DNA of 64,000 bases from Oreohelix idahoensis (GCA_024509875.1 JAMPIV010017764.1:124001-188000); one strand, 5' to 3'; numbered from the stretch's first letter, positions 22,361-33,981 are shown. A program made the numbers and translations. Notes: generated by a model from the sequence alone, not told the origin.

Positions 22361-24065
22361 TTGTCATCAGATTTAGTGCATATGTTTTAGGACTTGTTTC
22401 ATCCTGTCTGTGCAAAAGTCATATTTATGTGCTAGAAAGTTAGTTTTTATTCCATGTATTGGTAGTCATCTCCTTCATGTCTGGGGTGGTAATAAGAGTC
22501 CAGAAAAAGGTGGGAATTTTTATGGGGTTTTTGCAACTAAATGGGGTTGGTGATATCCAGCAGACCAGAGGCTCACTCATGTATTTTAGCTCTTTTTCAT
22601 CTCCTTCATGTCTGTGAGACTGCAAGATTAACCTTGTTTCACCAGGACCATGATATTCTTCCCTTGCAATTCTGTGTCAAAAAATTATAATGTCTGGACT
22701 GATAAGAAGTCAGGATTAGCACCAGTTTACCATGGTGGGTTTATTTTTATAGATTTTTTATTTCTGTTTAGGATATGACAGGTCATGCATATAGGTCATT
22801 GATTAACCTTTGGTCTAGAGCAAAATCCCACTTGTTTGTACTAGATTATGATATGGCCCAGCCATAAATCTCGTCTTAGACATTCAAAATATATGAAATG
22901 ATTTCTCTTACCATTAATTCTGCTAACTGAGCTGCTGCTAAGGATCTTTGCTCACTGTCTTTCATATTTGTCTGTGTTAACACTGAACAGCATCCTGTAC
23001 TAATTTTTGGTCTGTGGTCCACTCGATTTATTTTTAATTTCGTTACAGTACAATCTCTCGTGTATGGTTTTTCTGTTAGTCTGTGAACTTGTGTAACATA
23101 AGTGCTCGTTTACCCTAGTTCTTGGTTCAAATTTTGGTTAGAAAAAGTTATAAGAAATAGCTACCACATGCCAAGTAAATTTGAACATCTGCGTTCCGTC
23201 TGTTTTTGGGACTTGCAAATGAAGTTGTTGAAGCGGGTTGTAAATCTACACCAGCTTTAAATATGTATCTGTTGCTCCTTACTGTCACAGAAAGGCCATC
23301 TAGGAGCTATTTCTTATAGAGACATTAGGAGAAATACTACTGTAATTTTTTCCTCACACATGTCGTCTGAGGTGACTTATATGAGGTTGTGAATGGGGTT
23401 GGGAACCTCAACCTGTTAAACACATTTCCACAGAAACCACTGCTGCAAGAGCATGTGAATGAAGTGTTTATTTTCAGCCTTCTTTAGCTCTGTTTTATGA
23501 GATCCCAGTTGCGTTCTTTGTCTTGTTCATGGTTGCATGTAGCTTTATTACATCCTTTTTGGAAAAGAAAAAAAGAAGTGTTCATTAAACAAATGTAGTA
23601 TCTGCTGCTTCACAAAGATTGACTGTCTTTCTCATAATACACTGACAGAGCCATGGCCGGGAAACAATAACTTAAGTAGTATTGATTCCTGTGGATGGTT
23701 TCTGGGCTATAAGTCATGTGTTCGTGTAGGCATCCTGAAAGTAAGAGTCTGTGGTGGAGAATAAGCCAGCCTAATTTGGTTCCATGTATATGAGTAGTTT
23801 AACTGTTTCAGATTTAAGATTTGTTTACTGCATTAAGGCATCATGTTCTTTGCTATCTTATATAAACAAACCTGTCAGTCTGCAGTGAATGGCCTTTATT
23901 TTAGTAGGTGTCAGTTTTTTGGTTTACTCTTCTGCCCATGCTGTGAAACCATCCAGCATCTTCTTTCTCACAGATATGCTGCCTTTCCATGCGTTTTGCT
24001 TTTTTGTTACAATGTGGAGGAGATGAGAGAAGCAAAATTAGAAGTACTGGCTCTGAGGAAATGAA
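22361..24065. other. Unassigned sequence
   Basis: No supported gene or mobile element. A short direct repeat CATCTCCTTCATGTCT occurs at about 22469 and 22599. ORFs here (for example 23843-24064) lack recognisable motifs. Confidence 0.4.
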
Positions 24066-24409
24066 GAAAAAGGGACAATGAGTTATGGATCTCGGTGGTG
24101 ATGCACTGCTGCACACTGGAGTCCCCACAACCGATATTGATCTAAAGGGGGGTGTGGGTTGTATTGTGTCTAAAAACCAGAAGGATAGCATCAAAGGATG
24201 GAACTTTGTCTCGAAGTGCATTATAGTGCTAAACTAAAAGAAGGAAAAACCATAGTCAACTTTGTCTTTGTGTATGAGCCAAATGAAGATGAGCGAGCAG
24301 AGGTCAAAGGCGAATTCTTCGAGCTGCTTCAAAAGACAGTGGACGACAGCCTGGATGAAATTCTCCTCGGAGATTTCAATGCCAGACCATGGTAGAGTTA
24401 TCAGAATGT
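24066..24409 (+). pseudogene. LINE apurinic-type endonuclease fragment
   Basis: The open part 24198-24395 reads AKLKEGKTIVNFVFVYEPNE then LLGDFNARPW. The NxxxPNE and GDFNAR motifs are those of the APE-like endonuclease that nicks target DNA for LINE priming. Upstream, in shifted frames, GWNFVS-type text extends it to about 24066. It stops at 24409, and the expected next residues reappear at 26965. Confidence 0.75.
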
Positions 24410-26140
24410 ATGGATGTGGTAAAGTGGGATGATATAAATATTTATAGGGGACTTAGTGTACTGACTGAGATCAGCTGTGAAGGTATCTGTATCTAATAAG
24501 TGTGATGTATTACAGATGACCTTACTTTGCTACCACATTTATACCTCAGTCAGACTTATTCTGGAATATTGTGATGACTACGTTGAATGTCTAGGGTTAT
24601 GATAATGATGAAGTGTATGTTCACAACAACCAACAGACAGATAAACAATTTAATTTAATCCACAATACTTTACAACACTGTGACACTCACATACATAGAA
24701 CACTCTATAAGGCTATCTTAATAAGTCAAGGGTAACTTTTAAAAATATGTATTAATTCCTGTCAATAATAGATATCCTGATTCAACTACAAAGTGAACCA
24801 GGAATCACAATCAAATGTAATCACAAGTTGTATGTACACAATTTATAGATAGGATCTTTGTATTGACATATATTATTATTACAATATGTGTGTAAGTAGT
24901 GATGTAGTACTATGAGGTAATACTGGCTATTCAAGCTATGTTGTTGTTTGTCATCATGACTTCAATTGTTTGTTTCTCGTGGAAATAATATTGGAAAGGT
25001 TCACAGTTTCTTTTTATTTGAAACAAATAAATGTCCCTCTTGATTTAAGGTAAAGTCACTTTTAGAGGGGGGGTATACGTTGTACATCCTACTTCAGAAC
25101 TAATTTATAATCTATTTCCACACTGAAGCACAATACATAACAAACACCGAGTTCAGCGCGGTAGGCCAACTGCTAGCTTCTCATGAAACAATTTACACCA
25201 GTATTCCTCTCCCTAATGGTTACAACGCCTCTGCAATTCCAGCATTATTTCCTTCTATTCAATAAGATAGGTGTCATAGTACTATTTGGCCATCCCATGC
25301 AGATATATTCCTCTCCGACAAGTTTTATTCATGGTGGAGCCATATCGAGGTTTTGCCTCTGTTTATTGTTACTGAACCACACACATATAGACATAAATTA
25401 TCAATTCACATTCAATTTTCATCAACAAGATATCAAATAGGTCTAGCTTACCACAATTCATGGAAATATTAAACAAATACGTTGACTGGCGATGAGTTAT
25501 GGCACAATTCCGATCTGCCTCTGTCCCAGGCTTTTATTTAGAAAAATATGAGCTGGATCTCAACGCACTTGCTTTTACAAATTGGATTTTCAAAAAGTGG
25601 CACTGAACTGACGCTCCTAATTGACTATATTAAATGGTCTAGCCAATGGGACCATGTTTACAAAAGCTTTTGAAAAAATGTACCCTTCCTATCGTTTCTA
25701 GTAATAACCAAAATTAGTATTTGCAATCGACTAATCATGTTTCGCCTTACATATTATTCTAGCCAATCAAATCGGATTTAACGTGGTGGCCTCATTTTTT
25801 CTAAAGCAGTGTCCAAACACGCCATTATGAGCAAAAATGATCCTGTGTTGTCTGACAACCTCACTATAGTATTTTGGCTATAATTTGTTAATTATTAGAC
25901 TAATTGCTTAACACCTAACATATTCTTTGTCAGCAAGTCCTAAGGCACCCAAATATATAAGTTTTATGGGAGCTAAGTGGCTGCGTTCAAAATATGTATT
26001 TTCTAGGATAGTCGTGTATTTGTTTTTTTATTTTTTTGATGTTTAGAACCGCCACCTGTCCTGCCTTTTCGACTGTTCTGTCAGTATAAAGTCAGGATTT
26101 CAAACGTAAAACAGTATTGTGTCATGTTTCCTAATAAGGA

Positions 26141-26435
26141 TTAACTCTTTAAGCCCCAAGAGCCAGTATACTGTACTTCCCGCTAGACCCATTTGGCCCA
26201 AGAGCCAGTATACTGGCTTTCGTATCTCTTGATCCTTTCTAGGGCTGTTTTCTAATTTTGACAACTCAAAAACGCTATCTTCTTAAAGTATAGCCATCCA
26301 TTATGGACTTTTGTTATTTATGAATATGAACATTTAAAAAAAAATTATTTCCAAACAAAAACAATAAAAACATACTGGTATGGCCATTTTTGTTTGGGCC
26401 AAACCCACCTTTTTGCTTGGGACTGAAAGAGTTAA
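26141..26435. mobile_element. TTAA-flanked MITE, piggyBac-like
   Basis: TTAA lies at 26141-26144 and 26432-26435. The termini just inside are CTCTTTAAGCCCCAAG and, inverted, CTCTTTCAGTCCCAAG. The subterminal AGCCAGTATACTGGCT is a perfect palindrome near 26211 and is echoed near 26161. TTAA target plus short TIRs suggest piggyBac, but no transposase confirms it. Confidence 0.6.
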
Positions 26436-26587
26436 ACATGTTTTCAAAACCTAACCGTGTATTGGTAGTGTTTTTTTTTATCACTGTTTATTTTGAAAAA
26501 AATCAAGCCTGCATGCCTTTCGCTTGGGGGTGGCATTAATTGTATATCGCGAGACGGCGTGTTAGTGTGGCATGCGTTCCTTCGTAC

Positions 26588-26612
26588 ATCTCTCTCTCTC
26601 TCTCTCTCTCTA
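26588..26612. repeat. (CT)n microsatellite
   Basis: A pure CT run of about 12 repeats. Confidence 0.9.
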
Positions 26613-26964
26613 TCCTAAGTCCGTCTGTCCTTTTAGGTTAACGTAGTGTGTATAATTTAATTAATGCTAGTATTATATCTGGGTCATTAAGCATCTTGCG
26701 TATCTCAAGGTTTTCTAAGAAACACAATACCAGTTTTATTTTTAGAAACGCGTGTATGATGCTGTAGGCTTTACTATCAACGTGAAAGCGCTACAATTAT
26801 GCAGACGAAGTAGAAAAGGGGGATTTCTTGTTTAACTAGCATGACGTTCCATAATACAGGCGTACGCCATTGTGACCGCACTGTTCCCTTACCATTCTTC
26901 TTTCCTTTTATTGGATTACTTCGTTAGGCTTTACATTTACTTTTTAATTTATATATGTGGATTT

Positions 26965-28650
26965 AGAATGTTTCACGACAATGGAGAAGATACACTAAAT
27001 GACAATGGAAAGCGACTCCTTATATTCTGCACTGAACAAAACATTGTCATTACGAGCATTAAGACCTAGAAGCTAAGAGAGTCAGAAGTTAAGACCAGGT
27101 TTCAGGGGCTTATTGTTTTAGCTGTGAGAAACATAGAAGAACGACCTGATGACCTGGAAACCCTCTGGCTTAAATTCAAGGACATCATAAAGGCAGCTGC
27201 AGTAGAAGCATGTAGTGAAGTACGACTTGGAAAGAAGGGAAAGAGGACACATTGGTGGACAGAGGAAGTTAGAGAGAAGAGATGGGCATGGAAACAATGC
27301 TTAGAAACTAAAATGCAGGAAAAACAGAAATATAGAGCATATGTGATACTCAGAACAGAAGTACAGAACAAGGTGCTAGCAGCAAAACAGAAATCCTGGA
27401 AAGAATTTGAAGAAATAGAAAAAGAGGCTCAAGAAAACCAGAAATTGTTCTATGACCCTAAATTTAGAACATGAGGAAAGAAAAACAGTGCCCTCTTAAA
27501 TTTATAAAGGACAAGCAAGGCAAATTGCTTACTGCCACAAAGGAAGTAATGGAAAGATGGAAAGAATATTTCTCAGAGCTTCTCGGTGATGAGCAAGGTC
27601 AAGCTTCAGAAATTATAAGCACTATCACTGAAGAGGAAACCAATGGTGGCGAAGAAGGCGTCAAGATGGAAGACCTGAAGGCAGCACTGGAGAAATTAAA
27701 GATGGGCAAAGCAGCAGGACATGATGGTATATCACCAGAAATGGTTAAGTACATGGAGGACAAGAAAGTATTTGGTAGGGTACTGGAAGATGAGACAGGT
27801 TTGTATTTCAGAACTGGCATTTGTCGATAATGTTGCTCTGATTACTAAATCGGCACATCTTCAGTCCAACCTGCAAGTCTGAAGAAAAGAGATGGATGGG
27901 CGTCAGCAGTTCCAAAACAAAAACCATGGTGATATCACGAGAGGGAAGAAGATATCAGATTAAGTTGGGAGAACAGGTCCTGGACCACTTTAAATGCCTT
28001 GGAGCTGTCATAGACTGGAAAGGAGACATCGAAGAAGAGTTGGCTAATCGAAGAGCAGCAGCTGGGAGACTTTTTCAGGCCATCACAGAAGAGTTGGCTA
28101 CTCGAAGAGCAGCAGCTGGGAGACCTTTTCATGCCATAAATCGAGGATTCCTCAGCAAAAGAGAAGTTGGCAAGAAGAAGAAGATGACTGTATACCGCTC
28201 CACCGATGTTCCAGTCTTGACTTTTGGATGCAAGCCATGGGCAATGCCTACAGCCCACAAAAGCCAGCCCCAAACTTTAGACATTTAAGTATCCGAGGAA
28301 GATGGTTGAAGTAACAAGAAGGGACACGGTCCGCAATCAGACGATACGGCAAGGCCTCAAAACCCAGCCCATCGGACCCAAGTAGAACGGTCCCAACAAT
28401 GATAGTTTGGCCATATCTGCAGAATGAAAGAAGATCGGCTACCACGACAAGTTTGGGAAACCAAGAGCCAGGGATCCAGACCTCCAGAATGACCTAGAGT
28501 TCACTGAGAGGACAACATTAGACAATCTCTGAAGGACTGAGGACTAGATTGGAACCAGGCCAGGAGAAAGACAACCGATAGGATAGTATGACTCTCTCTC
28601 TGGGAAACTTCTGCACCCCACGGTAGAAGTGGAACGACTAAGTAAGTAGT
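26965..28650 (+). pseudogene. LINE (same family as 32213-33379), RT core deleted
   Basis: The segment continues the endonuclease of 24066-24409: GEDTLNDNGKRLL (26980), a linker rich in Lys/Glu (27124-27474, THWWTEEVREKRWAWK), and the RT entry (27471-27830, KMGKAAGHDGISPEMVK). It then jumps near 27770 straight to the region after motif B, so motifs A and the catalytic DD are missing. The thumb (SSSKTKTMVISREGRR, 27900 on) carries a tandem in-frame duplication of a 20-residue unit. The 3' end decays to the terminal AACGACTAAGTAAGTAG at about 28650, matching the family's TAAG tail. Confidence 0.8.
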
Positions 28651-28939
28651 AAATTACAATGTGTTCTATCTTTCTTGGTGTCAAAAAGTGCCCAGGAAAT
28701 TATTCTTAGCATTTGTATGTAAAACCACATTTTTGTCGTCTCCAGGGCTTTTTTTTGTTCATTGTCCGTGGTGCTCTTATACTGTGCTTTTCTGTGTTAA
28801 ACCATAGATCATCTTCTTTCTTACAAACACTTGGCCTTTCCATCAGTTTTGCTTGTTGTTCTTGTTGTTAAATAGTGTCATAACTTTCTTTGCCTCAAAA
28901 AATACCCAGGAAATGACTCCTAACAATCATCTATATAGA

Positions 28940-29085
28940 ATGTCTGACTGGCAGAGTGGTTAGAGCAATTGCCTCGCGCCTCAGAGTTACTGGGTTCCAG
29001 GTTCAATAAAATAGTAAATGGGTGCGTGACTCTGCTCTCGAGTTAGGGAATTCAAATCTGATATGGGACCTTGTTTATTCATTTT
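28940..29085 (+). mobile_element. tRNA-derived SINE
   Basis: A-box-like GCAGAGTGGTTAGAGC and B-box-like GGGTTCCAGGTTCAATAAA with tRNA-like spacing, followed by the shared body AAATGGGTGCGTGACTC. Confidence 0.65.
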
Positions 29086-29189
29086 ATTCTTTAATACCAC
29101 ATCTCTGTGGTCTCCAGAGATTTGTTTTTTATTGTTAATGATGCTCTTCTAGGATTTTGTTGTTAATGCACATTAAGAATAGAGTACCT

Positions 29190-29690
29190 TTTTTTTTGCA
29201 TTGGGAAATATATGGGGATCAACATAAGCCCAAATCAGAATCTTCAACTCAAATGTCGAGTCAGTCCAATTGTATGGCTCTGAAACATGGAGAACAACAA
29301 ACAACAATCAAAAAGCTACAGACATTCATAATTAGGTGCTTGCATAGAATAGAAGGATTGAAATGGTATGGCGAGATCTCCAATGTGGAACTGTTGACAA
29401 GAACCATACAAGTGCCATTGGAACTTGAGATGAGAAGAAAACGCTGGTGATGAATAGGGTATTCAGTGAGAAAACCTGTTTATAGTATTACAAGGCAGTC
29501 CTTGTTCTGGAATCCCCAGGTAAAGAGGTAGACCAAAAATACACGGAGAAGAGAACTGGAGACAGTGGGGAAAATGAGGAGGAAGACCTGGTAAGAACAT
29601 GAGCTGATGGCACGTGATAGGAGGACTTGGCACGTGTTGAAAGCCTATGCTCCTTGGCGAGCTAAATGGCATTGATTGAATAAGTCATTT
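29190..29690 (+). pseudogene. RTE-like LINE 3' fragment
   Basis: It matches 6100-6640: thumb/C-terminal text around 29250-29450 (TTIKKLQTFIIRCLHRIEGL, VELLTRTIQVPLE), then the tail with CTTGTTCTGGAAT and the terminal CATTGATTGAATAAG at about 29680. Stops and a frameshift after 29448 break it. The 5' end is truncated. Confidence 0.8.
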
Positions 29691-29699
29691 ATCAAAGAG

Positions 29700-30215
29700 G
29701 AACATGAGGAAATTATCAAAGTGTTTGAAAGCAATGAAGAGGCTGACATATTGGCAAAGGAAGGTGGAGAAGTGGAGAGCTATTTCAGCCTGATGCAGGC
29801 ATAACTTTCGAGGAGAGTTTTATCAGAATCAGGTACATGGACAAATGGGATGTAGATCATCCAGGTCACGCACAAAATGATGCATACTACCAACTCAACA
29901 GAAGAGATCAAGTGATAATCTTCAGACTCCGCACTTGCCACATCAGATTGGGATACCATCTATTCAACAAACTAATGATAAGAACTACCGGTGAGTGTAA
30001 CTGTGGCACTTATAAAATGCCTGCTGAACATCTGCTTCAAAGATGCCCAACATATTTGGAACAGAGAAAGCGCATCTGGCCGACACCAGTACCATTCCTG
30101 GAAAAGCTCTACGGAGATGCAAATGGCCTCACACTGACTACTGCTTTCTTTGAAAACATTCAAGTATACGTCTGAGAGTGTATGAAGAAGAAGATGGCGA
30201 AAGTTTAAACATGGA
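29700..30215 (+). pseudogene. LINE C-terminal RNase H end and zinc finger
   Basis: It begins with an RNase H C-terminal motif (ADILAKEGG, about 29748). An open frame from 29837 to 30175 then has RRDQVIIFRLRTCHIRLG and ECNCGTYKMPAEHLLQRCPTY, a CxC...H...C finger typical of LINE ORF2 C-termini. The 3' end reads GAGAGTGTATGAAGAAGAAG. The copy at 60215-60690 (minus) is the same family. Confidence 0.75.
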
Positions 30216-30344
30216 TGGCAAAGAGCTGATGATAGTAATAAAGAACATGTATTGGCAAAAATTGGACATTTTTGGACGATATTTCGGGTTTTGGTATTAG
30301 TCAGGGATGTGTGCTGTCACCTGTCTGTTCTTTCTGTACCAATT

Positions 30345-30510
30345 CCATTCATCGCTGTCTTTGCCTTCCCTAACTCATGAGCAGAGTCAGCTACCGCTTT
30401 ACAGCTGGGTAGAATGGATCATGACTCTACCAGGTTTCGAACCCAGAACCCGGGTAACTTAAACCGAGATGCAAGAGCTGTGACTCGGGCGCTCAGAATG
30501 CTCCATTAAC
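30345..30510 (-). mobile_element. tRNA-derived SINE, inverted
   Basis: The reverse complement shows a B box (GGTTCGAAACC type, near 30436) and upstream A-box-like sequence, with the shared SINE body CTTTACAGCTGGGTAGAATGG in inverse orientation. Confidence 0.7.
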
Positions 30511-30923
30511 ATTAATGGGGCAGGTTTGACATTCTGACATTGTTAATGTGTTTCAGTGTAACAATATTTCACGAAAATTACTGCTTTCTTTATCGTCCAC
30601 GTGATACTGTAATGGAGTCAGTAGATTCAAAACAGCCATCAGATGGGGCATGCATCTCAGGGGAAGAGTATAATATGCCAAAGAAATAGAGCATTCTAAA
30701 GGTTTATATCTGTAGTAAAGTAACTCTGTGTAACACCCCGCTCAAATTTCCCCGATTCAAAAATCTAGTAATGTAAATTCACAACCTATAAACCACTACT
30801 ACTATATTTGAAAAATTGCCAAGGGCAAGGTCAAACCTGCCGCTAAAAATTGGACAAAATTTGAATTTTCCACTATTACAGTTAAAAATCTATAAATAAA
30901 TTCCATGTTTGACCTTGGTCTCA

Positions 30924-32028
30924 AGGCTTTTGACAGCATACATAGGGACAGTTTATGGAAAATACTGAGGGCTTATGGAATTCCAAGCTGCATAGTGTCA
31001 ATCATAAAAAGCCTCTATGCCAACTTTACGTGTAGTGTTGGGCAGAGCAACCTAACCTTCGAGGTGAAGACAGGAGTACGACAGGGATGCCCCTTATCAA
31101 CCACTCTATTTTTAACAGTCATAGACTGGGTGATGCGCCAGACAACAGAGGGCAGTCCAAGAGGAATAAGATGGACTACATTTTCAACATTGGAAGATCT
31201 GGAATATGCAGATGACATTGCACTGCTGGCACATTCACATCAACACATCCAGGAAAAAACGGATAGACTTAATAAATTTAGCCAGCAGGTGGGCTTGAAC
31301 ATCAATTTAAAGAAGTCTGAGGTCATGACGCTCAATGTGAGCAACCCTGAGCCCATATCAGTAAGGAATCAGCAACTGGTACAGACAGATACCTTCACAT
31401 ACCTAGGAAGCATAGTAACACCAGACGGTGGGGCAGGCAAAGACATCAACATCAGAATGAATAAGGCAAGAACAGCCTTCTTTAGCCTAAATAACATCTG
31501 GAAGTCCTCCCAATACAGCACAAGCACAAAATTAAGATTATACCAGAGTTGCGTGGTTTCTGTGCTTCTCTATGGTGCGGAATGCTGGAGAGTCACAGAG
31601 AAGGAAATGTCAAAATTGTCCTCTTTTCACACAACATGCCTAAGAAAAATTCACCGAATCTTTTGGCCGAATACCATCACCAACCAAGATCTGCTTACTC
31701 GTAGCAAGCAAGAGGACATGCATACCATCATAGCTGGCAGACGCTGGAGCTGGGTTGGTCATGTCCTCAGAAGAGACCCCGATGACATCACAAGAACAGC
31801 TATGCTTTGGACCCCTGAAGGAAAGCGAAAGAGAGGCTGACCAAAAACAAATTGGCGGAGGACTATGGAGGCTGAGATGCAAAGAATGAACCAGAGTTGG
31901 GGCACTGTACGAAGGATGGCCACCGACCGTGCAAAGTGGAATCAATTTGTTGTTGCCCTACAAGACGCCACTAGGCGTGATGGCCACTGACTGCTTTGAC
32001 GGTCGGTGGTTAAGGATCGAAGAAGAAG
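30924..32028 (+). pseudogene. 5'-truncated LINE in the LTR, RT palm to 3' end
   Basis: The frame runs 30924-31840. Truncation falls inside motif A (KAFDSIHRDSLWK). GVRQGCPLS, EYADDIALL with catalytic DD intact, thumb, and a C-terminal RRWSWVGHVLRR domain follow. The first stop is TGA at 31838-31840, where GKRKRG is followed by P (expected Arg). The 3' UTR carries the GACGCCACTAGGCG hairpin and ends in (GAA)n GAC at about 32028. It lacks endonuclease. There is no target duplication; the left junction shares AAGGC with the LINE itself. Confidence 0.88.
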
Positions 32029-32212
32029 ACAGGTCATATACCAGCATACCTATTGGTGGCAGGAAACCGGGTGAGGGAAGAAAGTTTGGGGGGAACGCTC
32101 AGCCTTGTTGCCGCAGCTACCCCATTTCTTCAGCTCTAAAGCCAGTTGAATGCATATGAGAACCCAAGGGCCAACAGTTGTCACCAGTTTTATAAGTTAA
32201 GTCCGTTAGACC

Positions 32213-33379
32213 AGACAGCTGAGTGAAAAGGCCCTTGAGTATAAGAGTGAGATCCATCTTTGTTTCATAGATCTGGAAAAGGCGTTTGACAGGGTCCCCT
32301 GGAGCAAACTTTGGGATTGTTTGGCAAGGAAGAACATTCCAGCACCTCTGATTCATGCTATACAGAGCTTCTACAAGTCTTGCAGAAATTATGTGAGGAC
32401 AGCAAACCATAAGTCAGAAGAGTTCAGGACCACCACTGGTGTAAGACAATGTGATATCCTGTCACCTTACCTTTTCATACTCCTCATGGACGATGTCATT
32501 AAGGCATGTAAGGAGAGAACAAGAAAGTATTCAGTGGGGTACTGGAAGATGAGACAGGTCTTTATTTCGGAGCTGGCATTTCCTGATGTTGCCATGATTG
32601 CTAAATCAGAGGCACATCTCCAATTCAACCTGCAAGTCTGGAAGGAAGAGCTGGAGAAGAGAGGGATGGTCATAAGCAGCTCTAAAACAAAATCCATGGT
32701 GATATCACGAGAAGAAAGAAGACATAAGATTAAGCTGGGAGAACAGGTCCTGGGGCAGGTAGACCACTTTAAATACCTCGGAGCTATTATAGACCGAAAG
32801 GGAGGCATCAAAGAAGAGTTGGCCACTCGAAAAGCAGCAGCTGGGAGACTTTTTCAGGCCATAAATCGAGGATTCTTCAGCAAGAGAGAGGTTTGTAAGA
32901 AAATGAAGATGGCTGTATACCGCTCCACCTATGTCCCAGTCTTGACATATGGATGCGAGTCATGTGCAATGACTACAACCCACAAAAGCCAGATCCAAAC
33001 CTCAGAAATGAGGTATCTGAGGAAGGTGGTTGAAGTAACAAGAAGAGACATGGTACGCAACCAGACAATACGTCAAGGCCTTAAATCCCACCCCCTGCAG
33101 ACCCAAGTAGAACAGTCCCAACTAAGATGGTTTGGCCATGTCTGCAGAATGGGAGAAGACCGGCTACCACAACAAGCATGGGAAACAAAGAGCCAAGGAT
33201 CCAGACCCCCAGGATGACCCAGAGTCCGCTGGGAGGACAACATTAGACAATCTTTGAAGGACCGAGGACTAGAATGGAACCAGGCCAGGAGGAAGACAGC
33301 CGATAGGATAGTCTGGCGCTCTCTCTTCCAAACCTCTACACCTCACGGTAGAACGGGAACGACTAAGTAAGTAAGTAAG
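32213..33379 (+). pseudogene. 5'-truncated LINE in the LTR, with 15-bp target duplication
   Basis: The target duplication TAAGTCCGTTAGACC lies at 32198-32212 and 33380-33394, and the 3' LTR has the site once, so the insertion is exact. RT motif A (FIDLEKAFDRVP) is intact. Motif B has RQCD where RQGD is expected, and the catalytic motif reads AFPDVA rather than FADDVA, so it is inactive. The frame stops at 33217 in GSRPPG|stop|PRVRW. The 3' tail is (GTAA)n. It has the same family and the same stop position as the copy ending at 28650. Confidence 0.92.
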
Positions 33380-33963
33380 TAAGTCCGTTAGACCGGCACT
33401 GAGAGTGTAACATCAATTATTCCACCACAACCAGAAGCATAATAATAAATAATAAACCCACCTTTAGATGATGACGAAGACAATCTGTCCCACATATTAA
33501 CAGTGATACGTACAAGCAGATAGACAGATTAGTGGGTGGAATTCTTACAATGATCTTTATTCATAGAAACAAGATACTTGGACAGAGTTCCAGTTGTTTA
33601 TTTTAAATAGTGTATATAAACAAATTTATTGAGTTTGACAATCCCTGTCCCAGAAAACTGAGGTACGGGGAAATTAAATTGTAATATAATTACCTAAACT
33701 TTAACAAAAGTCTTACTCACTTTAATATTATTGAGTTACAGTTCTGTTTAAATTTTATTTTGTCCTTACATTAAATACATTACCCTAGACACACTCAGTC
33801 ACACAACATCACAGAGCCTATTTTACACAGATTGAGATCTGAGAGGTGGCGGATAGGGTCTCTGAGAATCATCATCAACAATTAGGCTCAGGGAACTTAC
33901 ACAGCTTGACCTCACTCTGTTTACCCTTAATTAATAACACCAGTAACCTCATTTACCACATAT

Positions 33964-33981
33964 TGGGGGCTCGTCCGGGAT
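33964..33981 (+). promoter_or_regulatory. Primer binding site, tRNA-Pro type
   Basis: TGGGGGCTCGTCCGGGAT lies 3 nt after the LTR end and is the exact 18-nt complement of the 3' end of tRNA-Pro, the same PBS used by murine-leukaemia-type retroviruses. It primes minus-strand DNA synthesis. Confidence 0.9.

Larger units (their letters stand above)
24410..26964. mobile_element. 2.55 kb insert splitting a LINE (class unknown)
   Basis: AGAATGT occurs at 24403-24409 and again at 26965-26971. Joining across it restores the expected endonuclease order (GDFNAR...GRVIRM then HDNGEDTLNDNGKRLL). No transposase is recognisable inside. The insert is AT-rich and holds a TTAA-flanked MITE (26141-26435) and a (CT)n tract. 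The 7-bp duplication is short and could be chance. No TIRs are obvious at the insert ends. Confidence 0.45.
30712..33960 (+). repeat. 5' LTR of copy 2, interrupted by two LINEs
   Basis: It starts TGTAGTAAAGTAACTC and ends ...TTTACCACA, then TAT and the PBS. Segments 30712-30923, 32029-32212 and 33395-33672 align with the 3' LTR. About 1.06 kb present in the 3' LTR (42490-43553) is missing here and replaced by the first LINE. 33673-33960 has little counterpart in the truncated 3' LTR. Confidence 0.9.
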
